The notes: generated by a model from the sequence alone, not told the origin. A DNA stretch of 64,000 nt from Gonatopus flavifemur (GCA_018340375.1 JAFFJZ010000006.1:10744001-10808000); one strand, 5' to 3'; positions 1 to 11,919 are shown, counted from the stretch's first letter. Numbers and translations: made by a program.

Positions 1-691
1 TGAATCGTGGTTGTTTCATCTCATTGCGGGAAAATGTAAATAAAGCATTAGGCAGCTGACTAATGTAGCTTTATTTGTTTTACCATCAGATCTGCAACAT
101 GTGTGTAACAGATATACGTTTTTCAATTGGCAATTCGATGTGTCGATAACCCAAAGGTTCGTTATTTTGTGTTTTTTTTCCTTTTTTTCTGAATAAAAAA
201 TTCAACTCGCAGTATACAAAGTAACAATTAACGATCGACTTTTGTTCAAGGCAATTATTGTTACCGATATGTGAAAGTGCGCAAAATTCCTACATGCAGA
301 GTATGCACTAACACAATTTTTTACTTTACGTCAAAACAACCGATCACGGGATCATTGTTATTTGCGGAACAGTGTTTTACGTAAACATAAATACAAATCT
401 TCTTATTATAATAAATGACAGTTTTATCAATGGAATAGATATAAATATATAGGGTAGAGTTCTCTTGTTCGATATTAACTATCAGCTTTGCTTTTAATCT
501 TAGTTTCGAAGTATTAATTAGAATTATCTGCACATGTTTGAAAATATGTGAATTTCCATTTGGAAGAAGGAAGATAAAATGATAATTTAAATGGAAATGT
601 TAGTTCTACGATGATATAGACTAAATAACTGTTCGATCAAACCATGTTTCATATATTATGTGTATTTTTTTTCCATCTTGAATGTTCACAG
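1..691. promoter_or_regulatory. Upstream flank of Snx13, probable 5' UTR intron
   Basis: AT-rich with no credible coding frame. The last bases before the Snx13 ATG read like a splice acceptor: a T-rich stretch at 667-675 and CACAG at 687-691, immediately followed by ATG at 692. The start codon therefore probably opens the second exon, and a non-coding first exon and the promoter lie further upstream, possibly outside the window. I could not pick a convincing donor site in 1-640. Confidence 0.4.
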
Positions 692-3600
692 ATGAACGTT
701 CCACTTTATGGAGTTATCGGAGCTATTATAACACTCCTCGTAGTTCTCCTTGGCCTTGGAACGATCATCAAAATTCTTCTTTGTTTATTTGCCACGGTTT
801 TAGGGTAATGATCGAATCGATGATATCGTAAGCAACGTTTTATACATTTTAATTTGTTATTTATTTGAGAAATTCAATTTTTTTCAGAATTTTGACCTGT
901 GTATATAGAAGATACGCACCAAATCTCGACAATGAAATCAATGCGAGTAAAAAAGACTTGTATAAGGAGACTGAACAGTTTCAACGGGTAAGAAACGACA
1001 TTTGTTATCTTTTTAGTTATAAATATGTATTTGTATATATTATAAATGTTCATGTACAGCTCATCTTGGAACTATCTCAAAATAAAAAGACTTATAGCAT
1101 GGATAAGAGAGTAACGGGTAGTCGTATTATCGATGAATCTCTACAAGTAAGTATACCATTTTATCATTTTGATGTGAGAAATTTTGATCTGTGAATAACT
1201 AAACTTGTAAATCATTGTAGGAAATTCTAGATTTTGTTATAAGGGATTACATAGAACCATGGTACAATATAATTACAGACGACGAAGAATTCATTCATTC
1301 CGTACGCGATACAGCTCAAAAGATTGCCATCAATGTAGCAAATAGGTGAGTGGTGTGTGCGATAAATCATTCGTCGTAAGTACTGTAAAACCATTGAAGT
1401 GAAATAAACTGAAATATTTGGCAGAGTGAAAAATGTTGATTGGATACCATATTTAACGACAAGACTCGTCGATGATGCGGCATCTCACGTGAGACTCTAT
1501 CGACAAGCCAGAGCAAGGATGAAACAAGTTCAGTCTAGTAAATTACAAAAAGGTAGTCCGAGTTCGAGTACGTCGGGTGGAACACCGAAAAAGACACCCA
1601 CCCACAGGCGAAATAAAAGTGAAACTGATATATCGTGGTACTCGCAATCAAAATTTTACATTCCCAATTTGTCGTCTCTTAACGAACCGAGCTTAGAATC
1701 GAACGACGAAAAAGAAGAGGAATCTTTAGAAAAGATATTCTTCGATCTCGAGGTACAAATGGAAAACGATTTGATATGTAGAGATCTGGTATGCACAAAT
1801 CATACTCAGGAACTTGAATTTTTGGGAGAAATATCGGAAATTCTTTTGTATTTGTTATTGCCTAAGGCAGATTTTGACTGTCTATCGGTGAGATTTATTT
1901 TAAGAGAATTATTGGTGAACGTTATAATCAGACCTTTATTGGATTTATTTTCCGATCCTGATTATATAAATCAAACATTTATATGGCTGGTAAGTAGAAT
2001 TTTCATCTATAAACGAAGGATTAAAAAACAAAAGCATTCGAATGATATTTTATATTTTGTTTTCAGTGTACTAAAGAGCACGGATTACCGAGTGATGTGT
2101 TTTTAACTGTAATTAGAATAACGGATAGTTTAGAAGAATTGAAAGCGACAAAGAACGTAATTAACAAAGAAATTGCTCATTTACGCTCAAAGGATTCAGG
2201 CGGGGAGGACGATCTTTCGGTGAAACAACAACTGAACAGTTTACTTTACGTTAAGAAGATTTTAGAAACCAGAATTATAAGTATGCAAGAGGGTTTGGAA
2301 ACGGAAACCGATGAAATTTGTGCGCAACCCGATTGGAGTAGACTGCTGGTTCCTGGCCAAAAATTAGTCAATTTACCGTTAGATGAGTTACTGAAAAATA
2401 ATATCGCGCTTAGTTACTTCATAGATTATATGACCTCTATAAACGCGGAGACGTACCTGTTTTTTTATTTGAATATTTACGGTTGGAGAGTGTCAGCGGA
2501 ACAGCAAATATCGGACATCGAATTGCAAAAGATTCACGCCACTCAGTCAACTTCCAACACGATCAACGTGAAACGTAAGAGCAATGATTTGGAAAGTTTG
2601 AAAGAGGCTGCTTTAAAAATTTATCAACAATATCTCGGGGATAAAGCGTCCCCTAAACTTCAATTGGACGACGTTCTGGTGAAGAATTTGTTAACTAAAA
2701 TTAAATTGGAGACAGTTAAAGAGAATTGGTTCGACGATCTTCGTGCTTGTTGTTACGAAAAGTTACAAAACGAGGATAGATTTTTACCTGGTTTCAAACG
2801 ATCACCCGCGTATATAAAACTACTCGCGGAATTGGATTTGTTGAAAGAACCGACTTCGGAGGACGATACCAAGTCTCTGGACAGTATAAGCGTGTCGAGT
2901 ATCAACAACGAGCTCGATACTTTGGAGGAAACAACGTCGTCGTTGGATATCAAAGAATCCAAAGACACCGTCGACGAGGGTAAAATGAAATCCCAATCGT
3001 CGACGAATTTACCAAGTATGGTAGAATCTGATGGAAACAAAGGATTCGACGAAGTCGATACCGATCTTGCTACCGCGGAAAGTATTAATAAGTATAATCG
3101 AAAAACATCGATCGCGGAATTCGATCGACCAAACGATTCCAGGAATAACGTATTCGATGTAGAATCGCATTCCGAACGATTAATCAAAGTCGATGAAAAG
3201 AACTTCGATAAAACTGCGATCAAAAAATTACAACAGGGACGATTTGAAATTACCGCCAAAATTATCGAGACTGGAGTTGTTAACGATCATGGAAAAACTT
3301 ACGGAATATACGCTGTTGCTGTTACCAAAATTTATGATTCCGGTTATCAAGAGAAATGGCATATTTATAGAAGATATTCGGATTTTTATGATCTGCATCA
3401 GAAGATCAAAGACAAGTATTATGATTTAGCGAAAATACCGTTTCCTGCCAAAAAAGCTTTCCATAATATGGAGAGAAGTGTGTTGGAAAGGAGAATGGTG
3501 ATGTTGAATTCTTGGTTGTATCAGTTGACCAAGCCAACGATCGTGGATGGCCACATGGGTCTGCAAAATTTGTTGTTAGCTTTCTTAGAACAAGGGGATT

Positions 3601-4797
3601 ACGATAAGGGAGTCACCGGTGGACAGATATTGAAAACGGTAACCCTGGTGAAAAGAATTTCTCTGAAAAAATCTGAAAATCCCTAAAGAATTCAGACTCT
3701 TGCTTTTTTTGACTTTTTTCAGAGATTTTCATAGAAATTATTCCACCAGAGAAAAAATGAGTGTATAAAATATGCTTCCAACCCGTTAAATTTTTCATTT
3801 CTCTATGAGATTCTGTGGAATATTTTAAACAAGGCCACAACTTTGCCAGATGTAACGATTCAGTGCTAAATTGATGGTGTTGAAGATGATCACATAAAAT
3901 AATGTTGTTTTATTTTTATTTACAGATAGACACGTTGGTTAATCCTTTTAAAACTTCAATGAAAACTGTTACCCAAGCTGTTAAGACAATGCCGGATAAT
4001 ATGTTGAATACGGTAGATGGCGTCATGGATAATATAAGCAAATTCTTTGGCAATCAGAAAAAGAACAATATGTTCCAAGAGAATACCAAAGTGGGAGCAA
4101 GTCTAGACGCCGAGGTGGAATTTTATATAACGCAACAAGCTTTTTTCTTTCGATCAAAACAGATTTACCAAATATATTTTCAATTACAGACCGATGACAA
4201 CATTCCGTTGAGAATAATGTTGCTGTTGATGGATGAAGTATTTGATTTGAAAGTTCGAAATCAATGGTTAAGACGGCGAATCGTAACGTTACTCAGACAA
4301 ATCATTCGTACAATGTTTGGGGATATAGTGAACAGAAGAATAGTAGAATACGTATCTGTAATGACCAGTCCGGAAAAAGTTGCAGGATATTTACGTTCAT
4401 TAAAGTAAGTAATGTCGATGATCAGCTTCGCTTAAGTTTCTTTCAATTTTTTCTTCTGTCACTTAGGAATAGTTTTTGGCCAAACGGAGTGAAAGCAACC
4501 AGCAAACCCCCTCGAGATTCAGAAATAAAGAATAGGACACGAGTGGCAGCCAAGGTCGCTTTACTCTCCTTCTTGTCGGATGAATTAAAACATATCATAG
4601 GTAGTGAAACAACAAGACGAGGGCTCTTAAGGGTATTCGAATTATTTCAACGACCTGTGCTTAATAGAAGACTGTTATATGTACTCTTCGAGGGAATTAT
4701 AGAAACTTTATTTCCAGAGAATAATTTATTAACAATTTTTAGAAAATTATATTCGACCTCTCCAAGAGTTAAAAATAAAACTAAAGGAAAATCTTGA
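692..4797 (+). CDS. Snx13: Sorting nexin 13-like protein (PXA-RGS-PX-nexin C), complete
   Basis: Coding exons: 692-804, 888-987, 1060-1146, 1221-1345, 1425-1989, 2067-3638, 3926-4114, 4190-4404, 4467-4797. All introns have GT/AG borders and reading phase is kept throughout. The product is about 1098 residues, or 1123 if 4115-4189 is retained; human SNX13 is about 960. Domains in order (numbering with 4115-4189 retained): a hydrophobic N-terminal hairpin or anchor at residues 8-42; PXA at about 88-335, with DKRVTG and SDPDYINQ motifs; RGS at about 430-590; a Ser/Asp/Glu-rich linker at 590-717; PX at about 720-842, with RRYSDF at 765-770; nexin C at about 944-1106, with DDNIPLR and DELKHIIG motifs. 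Established for the family: ER- and endosome-associated proteins that tether ER to lipid droplets, endosomes or plasma membrane; the PX domain binds phosphoinositides and PXA/nexin C bind lipid. The fly relative is Snazarus. The extra length against human lies in the linkers. SNX14/19/25 are paralogues, but motif matches favour SNX13. Confidence 0.95.
4115..4189 (+). other. Probable 75-nt in-frame, stop-free intron in Snx13
   Basis: The segment starts GTGGAA after GAG and ends with a T/A-rich tract and TTACAG before ACC. Its length is a multiple of three and it has no stop codon, so it reads through as 25 hydrophobic/aromatic residues. Removing it joins LDAE to TDDNIPLR, which lines up with the vertebrate LDDNVDDNIPLR junction. 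Splicing is therefore the likelier reading. The donor is weak (GTGGAA rather than GTAAGT), so retention is possible. Confidence 0.7.
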
Positions 4798-5335
4798 TGG
4801 ATATATTAAGGCGGAAGATCTTAGAGATTCATTCCGTGTCCGTTAAATAGATTTGTTAAGTTTTCACGATTGTTCAAAAAAGCGACGAGGAGGAGGGAAA
4901 GAGATAGATAAGATGATATCGAATGTTCGTCAAGCGGGGAGGTAGTGAACTAAGTATTTTAAAGAAGAAAAAAATGTGTATAATAATGTATTATTTATTT
5001 GATATACATTGAAGTGTCAAAAATTCTACAAACTCGGTCAGTGAATGAACACTGTGAAGAAAATTGTATAAATATTTCAAATAACTGGCACCAAAGTTTG
5101 TATCATAATTTGGTATATTTTCAACAGAGTTTGATCCACTAATCGAATCACTTTACTACTCATTCCCGAACGACCATTCGAATCATCGAATTCTCAATAG
5201 GGAACAAAACGAAAGTGTATGATATTCCTGAAATTTTGAATCTTATACAATGATAAGTGCTATGAATTAGTGGCCAAACAGTATAGTTTTCACATGGAAA
5301 ACTTAATAAACACACATAATTATTACAATAAACCA
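4798..5335 (+). other. Snx13 3' UTR with poly(A) signals
   Basis: Non-coding AT-rich sequence after the TGA at 4795-4797. Canonical AATAAA hexamers occur at 5305-5310 and 5327-5332, placing the likely cleavage site near 5325-5355. Confidence 0.55.
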
Positions 5336-5713
5336 CATAATGTCTAATTAGGCCTACTTTAGGCTATTGTTTACATCTATTTCGGTATCAAGTGTATATC
5401 AATATATATACACACATATACGATGAATGGATGAGAATTAGAATTTAGAATTTGAATTTTTTGAATTCTTCATACATCACGATAATCCGTTATCCACGTC
5501 AACTACTGTACTCTCAGCATGTATATGATTTACCCATCATTTCAAGGGAAAAAACATTCCAAACGGGAGGAAATAATGTTTTTTTTTATATTTTATTATC
5601 AAAAAAATTCTTGGGCTAATTCTCGTGCACTCGATACAGTACACGAAACATGTAGATATCCAAACGAATTCATGATTTTTGTGAATTTCCGAATCATTCG
5701 CATTCAACTTATA
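5336..5713. other. AT-rich intergenic sequence
   Basis: Contains a short TATATA-rich tract near 5400-5420. I see no gene, repeat pair or other interpretable structure. Confidence 0.4.
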
Positions 5714-6016
5714 CACGGAAAGACCGAGTCTATTATTATAATATTTAGAAAGAATTTATCAACGTTTAGAAAAATGACTGTCAATTTAGGAAAAAAGAGA
5801 ATCGCTGAAAAATATTCGTAGTGAGTCTACTAAAAATTCGTAATCAAAATATTAACAGTTGATAGTTTCATTGATATTTTTCACAGTGAAACTATCAATT
5901 GTTAATACATCGACTACGAATTTTTAGTAGGAGCAATACGAATATTTCCCAGCGATCCTCGTTTTCCCTAAATTGACACTCATTTTTCTAAATATTAATA
6001 CACCCGGTCTTTAGTA
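5714..6016. mobile_element. Foldback MITE-like element (CACGGAAAGACCG end)
   Basis: Two arms of about 120 bp are inverted copies: one runs from AAAGACCG at 5719 to CTACTAAAAATTCG, the other returns to CGGTCTTT at 6005-6012. The hinge is near 5880. The left end has the CACGG terminus seen in other elements here; the right terminus is degenerate. Confidence 0.7.
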
Positions 6017-7040
6017 CGTTAGCTTCTAAGAAAAGAAAATGGAACATCCTTCAAAATTTATTTCGCAAATTCTAAAAACATTGACATCCTCTACATAAGT
6101 ATTTCTGTCGTGATTCTTAGACGACGCGATAGAATCCTCAATCATTCCACTTGCATTTTTAAATGTACTTGATAGTAGATTAGATAATCTTTTTATAAAT
6201 AAAATGGGTAAAAAATGGAAACATTGCATCGCATATATCAGTATCTGTAAAATAGAAAAAGAAAAGAAAAAAAGAATAAAACGTAACAAAACAATTGTTT
6301 TCTCTCTTGAACTCTGTTGTTTAGAAAAAAGAAAAATGTGATGTTATTAAAATTAATTTATACATACGCATGATCTTGAGTTGATTTCATTTATGTAAAT
6401 GAATTTATCAAGGATATTATGTATCACTGGTGCCATCCGAATGTTAATTTTTGTATACTCAGTGAAGAAATCTCATTTGTTGGGTTCGTATTTTACAATG
6501 ATTGTATGTAAGAAAGATACCTAGGAGTTAAGTTATTCACATGTTGAATCTAAAAACACTTATTTGTACAAAATTATTATTGATGAATGTTGTATGTCTG
6601 TATATAACGTTGTTTCTATGATGTTGGACGAAAAAAGGATAATACGTTTACTTAATAAAATCATTATTTATAAATTTGAATTTTTAATACATCTTGTAGA
6701 AAATGAGCAAGTTCGTCTCAAGTGGAGCCCCCATTTTTCACATTGGATAGTTAAAAATTAGCTGTGGTGGACTGATTTTTAGTTGTGACAACAAAAGTTA
6801 TTGCCATAAGAGCTAAAATCTAGATTTTGTAGCACCTTTTTTCGCTATCCAAATATTAGATACACGAAATAACTACCATAGTGAATTATTCTTTTCCGTG
6901 CACTTGATTGTGAAATTTAAGTTTATATAATTTATCGTAGAGAAATCGCTATCTGCAATCGAACCCTGAAACAGTTTTCCATAATTTTCATTTGAACGGC
7001 ATTTTCTTTTGTAATGAAAATTTTGAGGACTATACTTAAA
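6017..7040. other. AT-rich intergenic sequence, nothing recognised
   Basis: Only short chance open frames and A/T tracts. No inverted repeat, gene or RNA motif that I can support. Confidence 0.4.
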
Positions 7041-7045
7041 AGACA

Positions 7046-7365
7046 TGTATCACGAACTTGCCAGGGAAGAAATTATCGAAGGTGGGCAGAGGAGAAGGCT
7101 TCGGGGTGAACCCAAGCAAGACGGAACTCGTCTTGTCTACAAGAAGATATAAGATTTCCCGCTTCAAGCCACTGAGGATTGAAAAGGGTATTGGCCTTCT
7201 TAAGCCAGACGAATCCGCACAGCACAGATGTCACCGTAATATCTCCAGGATATTCTTACGATATTACAATGTCCCCAGAATGTGACTAAGACATTTGTAC
7301 TATGCGGGAAGTATCTTGGCTTCGTTCTAAATTCGAAACTCTTCTGAAAAAGGAACGTCTAGAAT
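7046..7365 (+). pseudogene. Fragment of a non-LTR (jockey-like) reverse transcriptase
   Basis: One frame gives VNPSKTELVLSTRRYKI (from about 7105). A different frame from 7309 gives KYLGFVLNSKLF, a stop codon, then KRNV. These are adjacent conserved blocks in the reverse transcriptase of jockey-type LINEs, where the second block usually reads KYLG(V/I)xLDSKLxWKxN. A Trp codon appears to have become TGA, and about 90 bp of unrelated sequence with a frameshift separates the blocks. The piece is a dead 5'- and 3'-truncated relic, with no endonuclease domain or tail in view. Confidence 0.75.
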
Positions 7366-7403
7366 AGGAAAGAATAGAATTCTTCAAGAACTCTTTTCGA
7401 ACT

Positions 7404-7833
7404 AGTCATGTGATTAAATCTGAATCGGGATTCTGAACGTTTAATGGAAATGAATGGGTTCCTGTGACTACCCAGATAACACACGAATAATTCTTTTTCA
7501 AAAACAAGAATAGAATTCTTCAAGAACTCTTTTCGAACTAATGAATCCATAAAGAGCTCTGGAGGAGTTCAATGTTTGGGACATTAACGAGTTTTTTGAG
7601 AGTATTCGAACAATACTTTCAGCATTCTCAAAGAACTCGTCAGCGTCCCAAACATTGAACCCCTCCAGAGCTCTTTATGGATTCATTAGTTCGAAAAGAG
7701 TTCTTGAAAAATTCTATTCTTGCTTTTGAAAAAGAATTCTTCGTGTGTTATCTGGGTAGTTCCCCAAACCCAAAGGAACCCATTCATTCCCATTAAACGT
7801 TCAGAATCCCGATTCAGATCTAATCACATGACT
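7404..7833. mobile_element. Foldback with nested CCCAGATAACACA element (7471-7756)
   Basis: Arms of about 200 bp are almost perfectly inverted around 7613. The outer part pairs the GTCATGTGATTAAATCTGAA side with its complement near 7810-7832. Inside, CCCAGATAACACACG at 7471 pairs with CGTGTGTTATCTGGG ending at 7756, and both borders of this 286-bp unit carry TA. The unit is rich in the words AGAATTCTT and AAGAACTC. Confidence 0.75.
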
Positions 7834-8472
7834 CATATGAATCGGAATTCTGCACATTTAATAAGAATCAATGGGTTTTTTTAACCATGGTTAAGAATTT
7901 CAACGGGATGGTTATAAGAAATGGCTTTATTTGCTCTGTCTGCAGTTTTCGAAGACCCGCTAATGTAATAGAGGCTCAGTCTCTCCCTCGCGCTTTCAAG
8001 CGTTTAAAAGTGACTACAGTATTTGAATACTCGTAGAGCAGGAAGTACATTTTGATTTGGAAAGGTTGGTAAAAATTGGAAAAAGAAATTATAAACTGGA
8101 AAGTACTAATAAGTACCCTTTCGAATAGATTTGTATAAAGAAATGTGAAAATATTTTGATTTGTGATCAATATTATAATTATATTCGAAACAAAATTCAC
8201 ATGAAGTCCCTGGTGAAATTCCAGAAGGGAACGAAGCGGGTATCGAAACAAATGAAGAATGGAAATGTTTCAATTTTCTCCTAAATTACACTTAGAGGAC
8301 TGTTTGTTACACTTTCGTCGCGGTTCGACGTTTCTTTTTCATCAGGGGTACACTATCTTTTCAACATAAAAACGAGATTGAGCACAAAATAAAATCAATG
8401 ATAATAAATGATTACACTAAAATTAATAAAACAAAAGTTTGACACAATTTTCTGAAAAAAAACACTGTCATT
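7834..8472. other. Intergenic, fragments only
   Basis: A GGGTTTTTTTAACCATGGTTAAG palindrome near 7871-7893 resembles parts of the 25.9-26.1 and 27.6-27.9 kb repeats. Otherwise nothing recognised. Confidence 0.35.
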
Positions 8473-8523
8473 TTAACCCTCAGCCTCCACACGCGTGCGA
8501 ATTCGCCGAATTCGCCCCACCTA

Positions 8524-8823
8524 CACTGTTAGAAAAATTCTTAAATTTAATACGAAATTCTTTATGAAATACCATATTTTCATATTGAATTCAATAATAG
8601 TTCTTAAATTTAATATTGATGATGAAATTTCAAAATTTCTTTGTGAAATGTAACAATTGTTTATTAAATTTCACAAATATATTATTACAATTAAGAACGA
8701 AATTATCAACATTGAGAAAAAAATTCCAAACATTAAGAATTATATTATTGAATTCAATATTTTATTATGAAATTTAATAAAATAATATTCTAATGAAGTT
8801 TCAGGCAGATTTTTCTAACAGTG
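8524..8823. mobile_element. MITE, CACTGTTAGAAAAAT ends, TA/TA flanks
   Basis: A 300-bp element. The 15-bp terminal inverted repeat is perfect and TA flanks both sides. The interior repeats AAATTTCA/TGAAATTT words. A partial relative lies near 29130-29325. Confidence 0.8.
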
Positions 8824-8901
8824 TAAAATCCAATAACCAGTAACTTTTTACATAATACATTGCTTTCACATTGAATTTTGAGACAGAATACAATACATTA
8901 G

Positions 8902-9840
8902 CACTCGTTGTCTAGAAGATATCTTCAGAAATAATTAAGAACAATGTAAGAAGTCTTATGCAACATGAATAGACATCTTTTGGAAGTCTTAAACTATTCT
9001 TATTTCTAAAAGATATATTCACCCGTATGGAAATATTTCGCTGAAAAATGTCTGCAAAACTATGAAAAATCTCTGAAAAAAAATGAAAAAACTCTGAGAA
9101 ACTCTGAGAATCTCTGAAATTTTGATGAGAAATCTAATATTTTTGGGACATTCTTTACAGACTTTTTTCAGACTTTTTTCAGAGTTTCTCAGAGTTTTTT
9201 TATACTTTTTCAGAGAAATAGTAACGAAATTGCACTCTGAAAAAACTCTGACAAAACTCTAATAAATTGTTGACATTTTTCTGATTATTGAAAAATCCTG
9301 AAATTCAATAAATACATTCATATGTCGCATTCAAATATCATGTGTGAAAAAGTGTTTGAAAATTTTTTAATTTGTTTCTAAAAGTCAGAAAAATGTTAGC
9401 AATTCATCAGAGTTTTGTCAGAGTTTTTTCAGAGTGCAATTTCGTTACTATTTCTCTGAAAAAGAATGAAAAAACTCTGAGAAACTCTGAAAAAAGTCTG
9501 AAAGAAGTCTGTAAAGAATGTCCCAAAAATATTAGATTTCTCATCAAAATTTCAGAGATTCTCAGAGTTTGTCAGAGTTTCTCAGAATTTTTTCATTTTT
9601 TTTCAGAGATTTTTCATAGTTTTACAGACATTTTTCAGCGAAATATTTCCATACGGGCAAGAACGTTTCCAGACACCTTTTAGCATTTTTTAAAAGACAT
9701 CTTTCGGAAATTTCTAAAAGGTTTCTGAAAACGTTCTTGAAGCCAGTTTAAGGCTTCTAAAAGATGCCTATTTATGTTTCATAAGACTTCTTGCACTGTT
9801 CTTAATATTATTTCTGAAAATATCTTTTAGACAACGAGTG
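8902..9840. mobile_element. CACTCGTTGTCT-ended element split by a nested insertion
   Basis: The left end CACTCGTTGTCT pairs with AGACAACGAGTG at the right. Arms of about 115 bp carry AAGATATCTT-type words. The middle is occupied by a different element (9022-9657). A relative without that insert lies at about 52735-52915. Confidence 0.75.
9022..9657. mobile_element. CCCGTATGG foldback element, copy 1
   Basis: 636 bp with long terminal inverted repeats beginning CCCGTATGGAAATATTTCGC. The interior is built from the words CTCTGA, TCAGAG and GAAACTCTGA in both orientations. Copy 2 lies at 20391-20996. Confidence 0.85.
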
Positions 9841-10045
9841 CTGTGTGGGTACCTTCTCTTTTACCTATTACCATCAATGGATTTCTTGGAAAATTTCACC
9901 CTGAATTCATGTAATTTTCACTTTCATCCTGATTTATTTTCACGAAATTACACAGGATGAGAATTGGAAAGCCAAATTCGCACTCGTGTGGAGGTAGTGG
10001 TTGCGTAAATGAGGTGTGAAAACTGAGGGTTAATTTGATATCATA

Positions 10046-10240
10046 CACAGTAAACAATTTTGTGTTGGAAACGGTCCATACAAAATTCGTGTTGAAAATC
10101 AATACAGATTTTCAATGTCAACTTAACACTTTGGTGTGTTAATTTTACACATTCTTTGTGTCAATACTTAACACAAACTTTGTGTGGACCGTTTGGAACA
10201 TATGCAAGTGTGTTAAGAAAACACCAAATTTCTCACTGTG
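10046..10240. mobile_element. MITE with CACAGTAAAC / CACTGTG ends
   Basis: About 195 bp of imperfect inverted repeat containing several TTTGTGT and ACACAAA words and ACGGTCCA/TGGACCGT as an inner pair. Related words recur at about 62690-63120. Confidence 0.6.
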
Positions 10241-10762
10241 CGGCGTGTCAGCGAATGATAGAACATGGGGTTTTCTTAGGTGATAATACGGGTTATTTCA
10301 GCTGGGTTTCATTGAAAAAACCAGAGTGAGTTTTTTTGAGTTGGGGAAAATCGTTGCAACCCTGTTAAATTCAGATCTATCTGGATCTCATCCGTTTCTC
10401 TAAGCAGGGATCAATTAATTGTTCATGCATTGCTCCATAACTGACAGGATTTATCTGTAATAATTGAAAGCAAATTCCATTCGTTCAGTTCAAAAAAACT
10501 GCCCCTGCAGAAATTTGCTCCACTCTGAGAACCGGACAGAAAATTGTTGGCAGATTTTTTCACGGTTTCTTTCCCAGGTAATCCAGATAAAAACTGACAA
10601 GCTTCGTACCCGATTTTGTCTGGGATTACCGAATTGGGATATCCTGTGAAAAATGACCGTAATTTTATGGGACGGTTTCGTTTAGAAATTAAAGACTGAT
10701 ATCCAGTCAGAACCGCCAATACTGACGATAGAATATAGCCAGGCGCAAGGCTGGGCGAGATA

Positions 10763-11034
10763 CACTGAGAACCCAATGTTTTAGATTGAAAGAAAATTTC
10801 CTTTGCTCTCATTCTAATAAACATTTTTTTCAATGGAGAAATTCTTCATCAAATTGAAACAAAAAATTTTCAAATTGAAACAGAAATATATTCCTTCTTG
10901 AATTCGAACAATATAATTTCAATTCAATGAAAAATTCTCTCATTGGAACGAACTATCTTTTCCATTGAAAACAAGATTTATCACAATGAGGGCGAAGAAA
11001 TTTTTTTTAAATCTAAGAAATCGGATTCTCAGTG
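10763..11034. mobile_element. CACTGAGAACCCAAT MITE, copy 1
   Basis: 272 bp with TA on both sides. Inverted ends are CACTGAGAA and TTCTCAGTG, followed by paired TTTTAGATT/AATCTAAG and a CCTTTGC(C/T)CTCATTCT arm. Copy 2 is at 24993-25243. Confidence 0.85.
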
Positions 11035-11064
11035 TACGTAAAGGCGACAATGGTCTAAATAATT

Positions 11065-11640
11065 ATACCCAAGTGTGTATTAACGGCGGACCCAATCTAA
11101 GTCCAGGGTGGGTGCCCATGCTGCCCAACGTGGGGCCAACCTTGAGATGATAACATCGTTCCCAGCTTGGCTGTATTGCGTTGCCCGTGGATTGGTAACG
11201 CCATGTGCCCGGCATGAACCCAGACTAGGCAATTAATACTCCCCTTTCCTTTTTTTTTGAAATTGGAAAATTTCTTTGAATTCTACTCCAGCGGGCATGA
11301 ATTTCAGCCCCACTTTGGCCCAGTGTTGGCCAAAACTGGACCAAAATTCATACACGCTGAGGATTGTACACACATGCTCGAGATATAAATTCACCCCAAT
11401 CTTGGCCTAACGCTGGTCCAAATTGGGGCCAAGTTCGAATGAGCCCGCACTAAGATTCATTATTTCCATTTTCTACCAACCATAATTGTATGGGAAAGCA
11501 CAACAGGGCCAAGATTGAGCCAAGATGGGTCCCATCGTCATTTCCCAATACTGGGTTCAAGAGGACGAATCCAGCCTGGGGCCCATTGTCAATATAGGCA
11601 ATACACTATGTGTCAACAAGACGACTATGTGTTACTGTAA
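11065..11640. repeat. GGCCAA/TTGGCC word array
   Basis: A GC-richer stretch with many interspersed copies of TTGGCC, GGCCAA, GGGCCCA-like and TGGGxCCA words on both strands (for example near 11130, 11320-11345, 11400-11435, 11505-11530, 11570). The composition looks like the inside of the other word-array elements, but I could not find convincing paired ends. Confidence 0.5.
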
Positions 11641-11790
11641 TCAAAGAGCTCCCATCATGCGATCAATAATGAGTTCAATATGAATTCAATGGATTCAAAA
11701 TGAAGCCTTAACGAACAACTTAATATTAAGAAAGAACTCATATCGTGAATTCTTCGGGCATTCAATACACTGAGAGAAAAAAACAATAAT
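11640..11790. repeat. Fragment related to the GAATTC-word element at 20 kb
   Basis: Shares AAAGAGCTCC, TGAATTCA and GAGTTC words with 20003-20273, including the order GTTACTGT, AGAGCTCC, GAATTCA. No clear termini. Confidence 0.4.
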
Positions 11791-11919
11791 TTTTATTCAA
11801 AATATGGATGAAAAATTATTATTTTTGTTTCCAAAACAGAGACATCGCAGACCAAGTCTGAAAATTACAGTCATAATAGGAGCAATCTGAATTCCTGACC
11901 GCAGAATTTATAATACGGG

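Larger units (their letters stand above)
8477..10029. mobile_element. piggyBac-type non-autonomous element with nested insertions
   Basis: TTAA at 8473-8476 followed by CCCTCAG pairs with CTGAGGG followed by TTAA at 10030-10033. The inner arms share CCTCCACACG and GTGCGAATT as inverted copies, with the left arm shortened by about 35 bp. TTAA target plus CCC ends is the piggyBac signature. No transposase frame remains. Elements at 8524-8823 and 8902-9840 have inserted into it. Confidence 0.7.

Noticed and set aside
2753..3259. 168-codon open frame antisense to Snx13
   Set aside because: Shadow of the Ser-rich coding exon in another frame; no homology.
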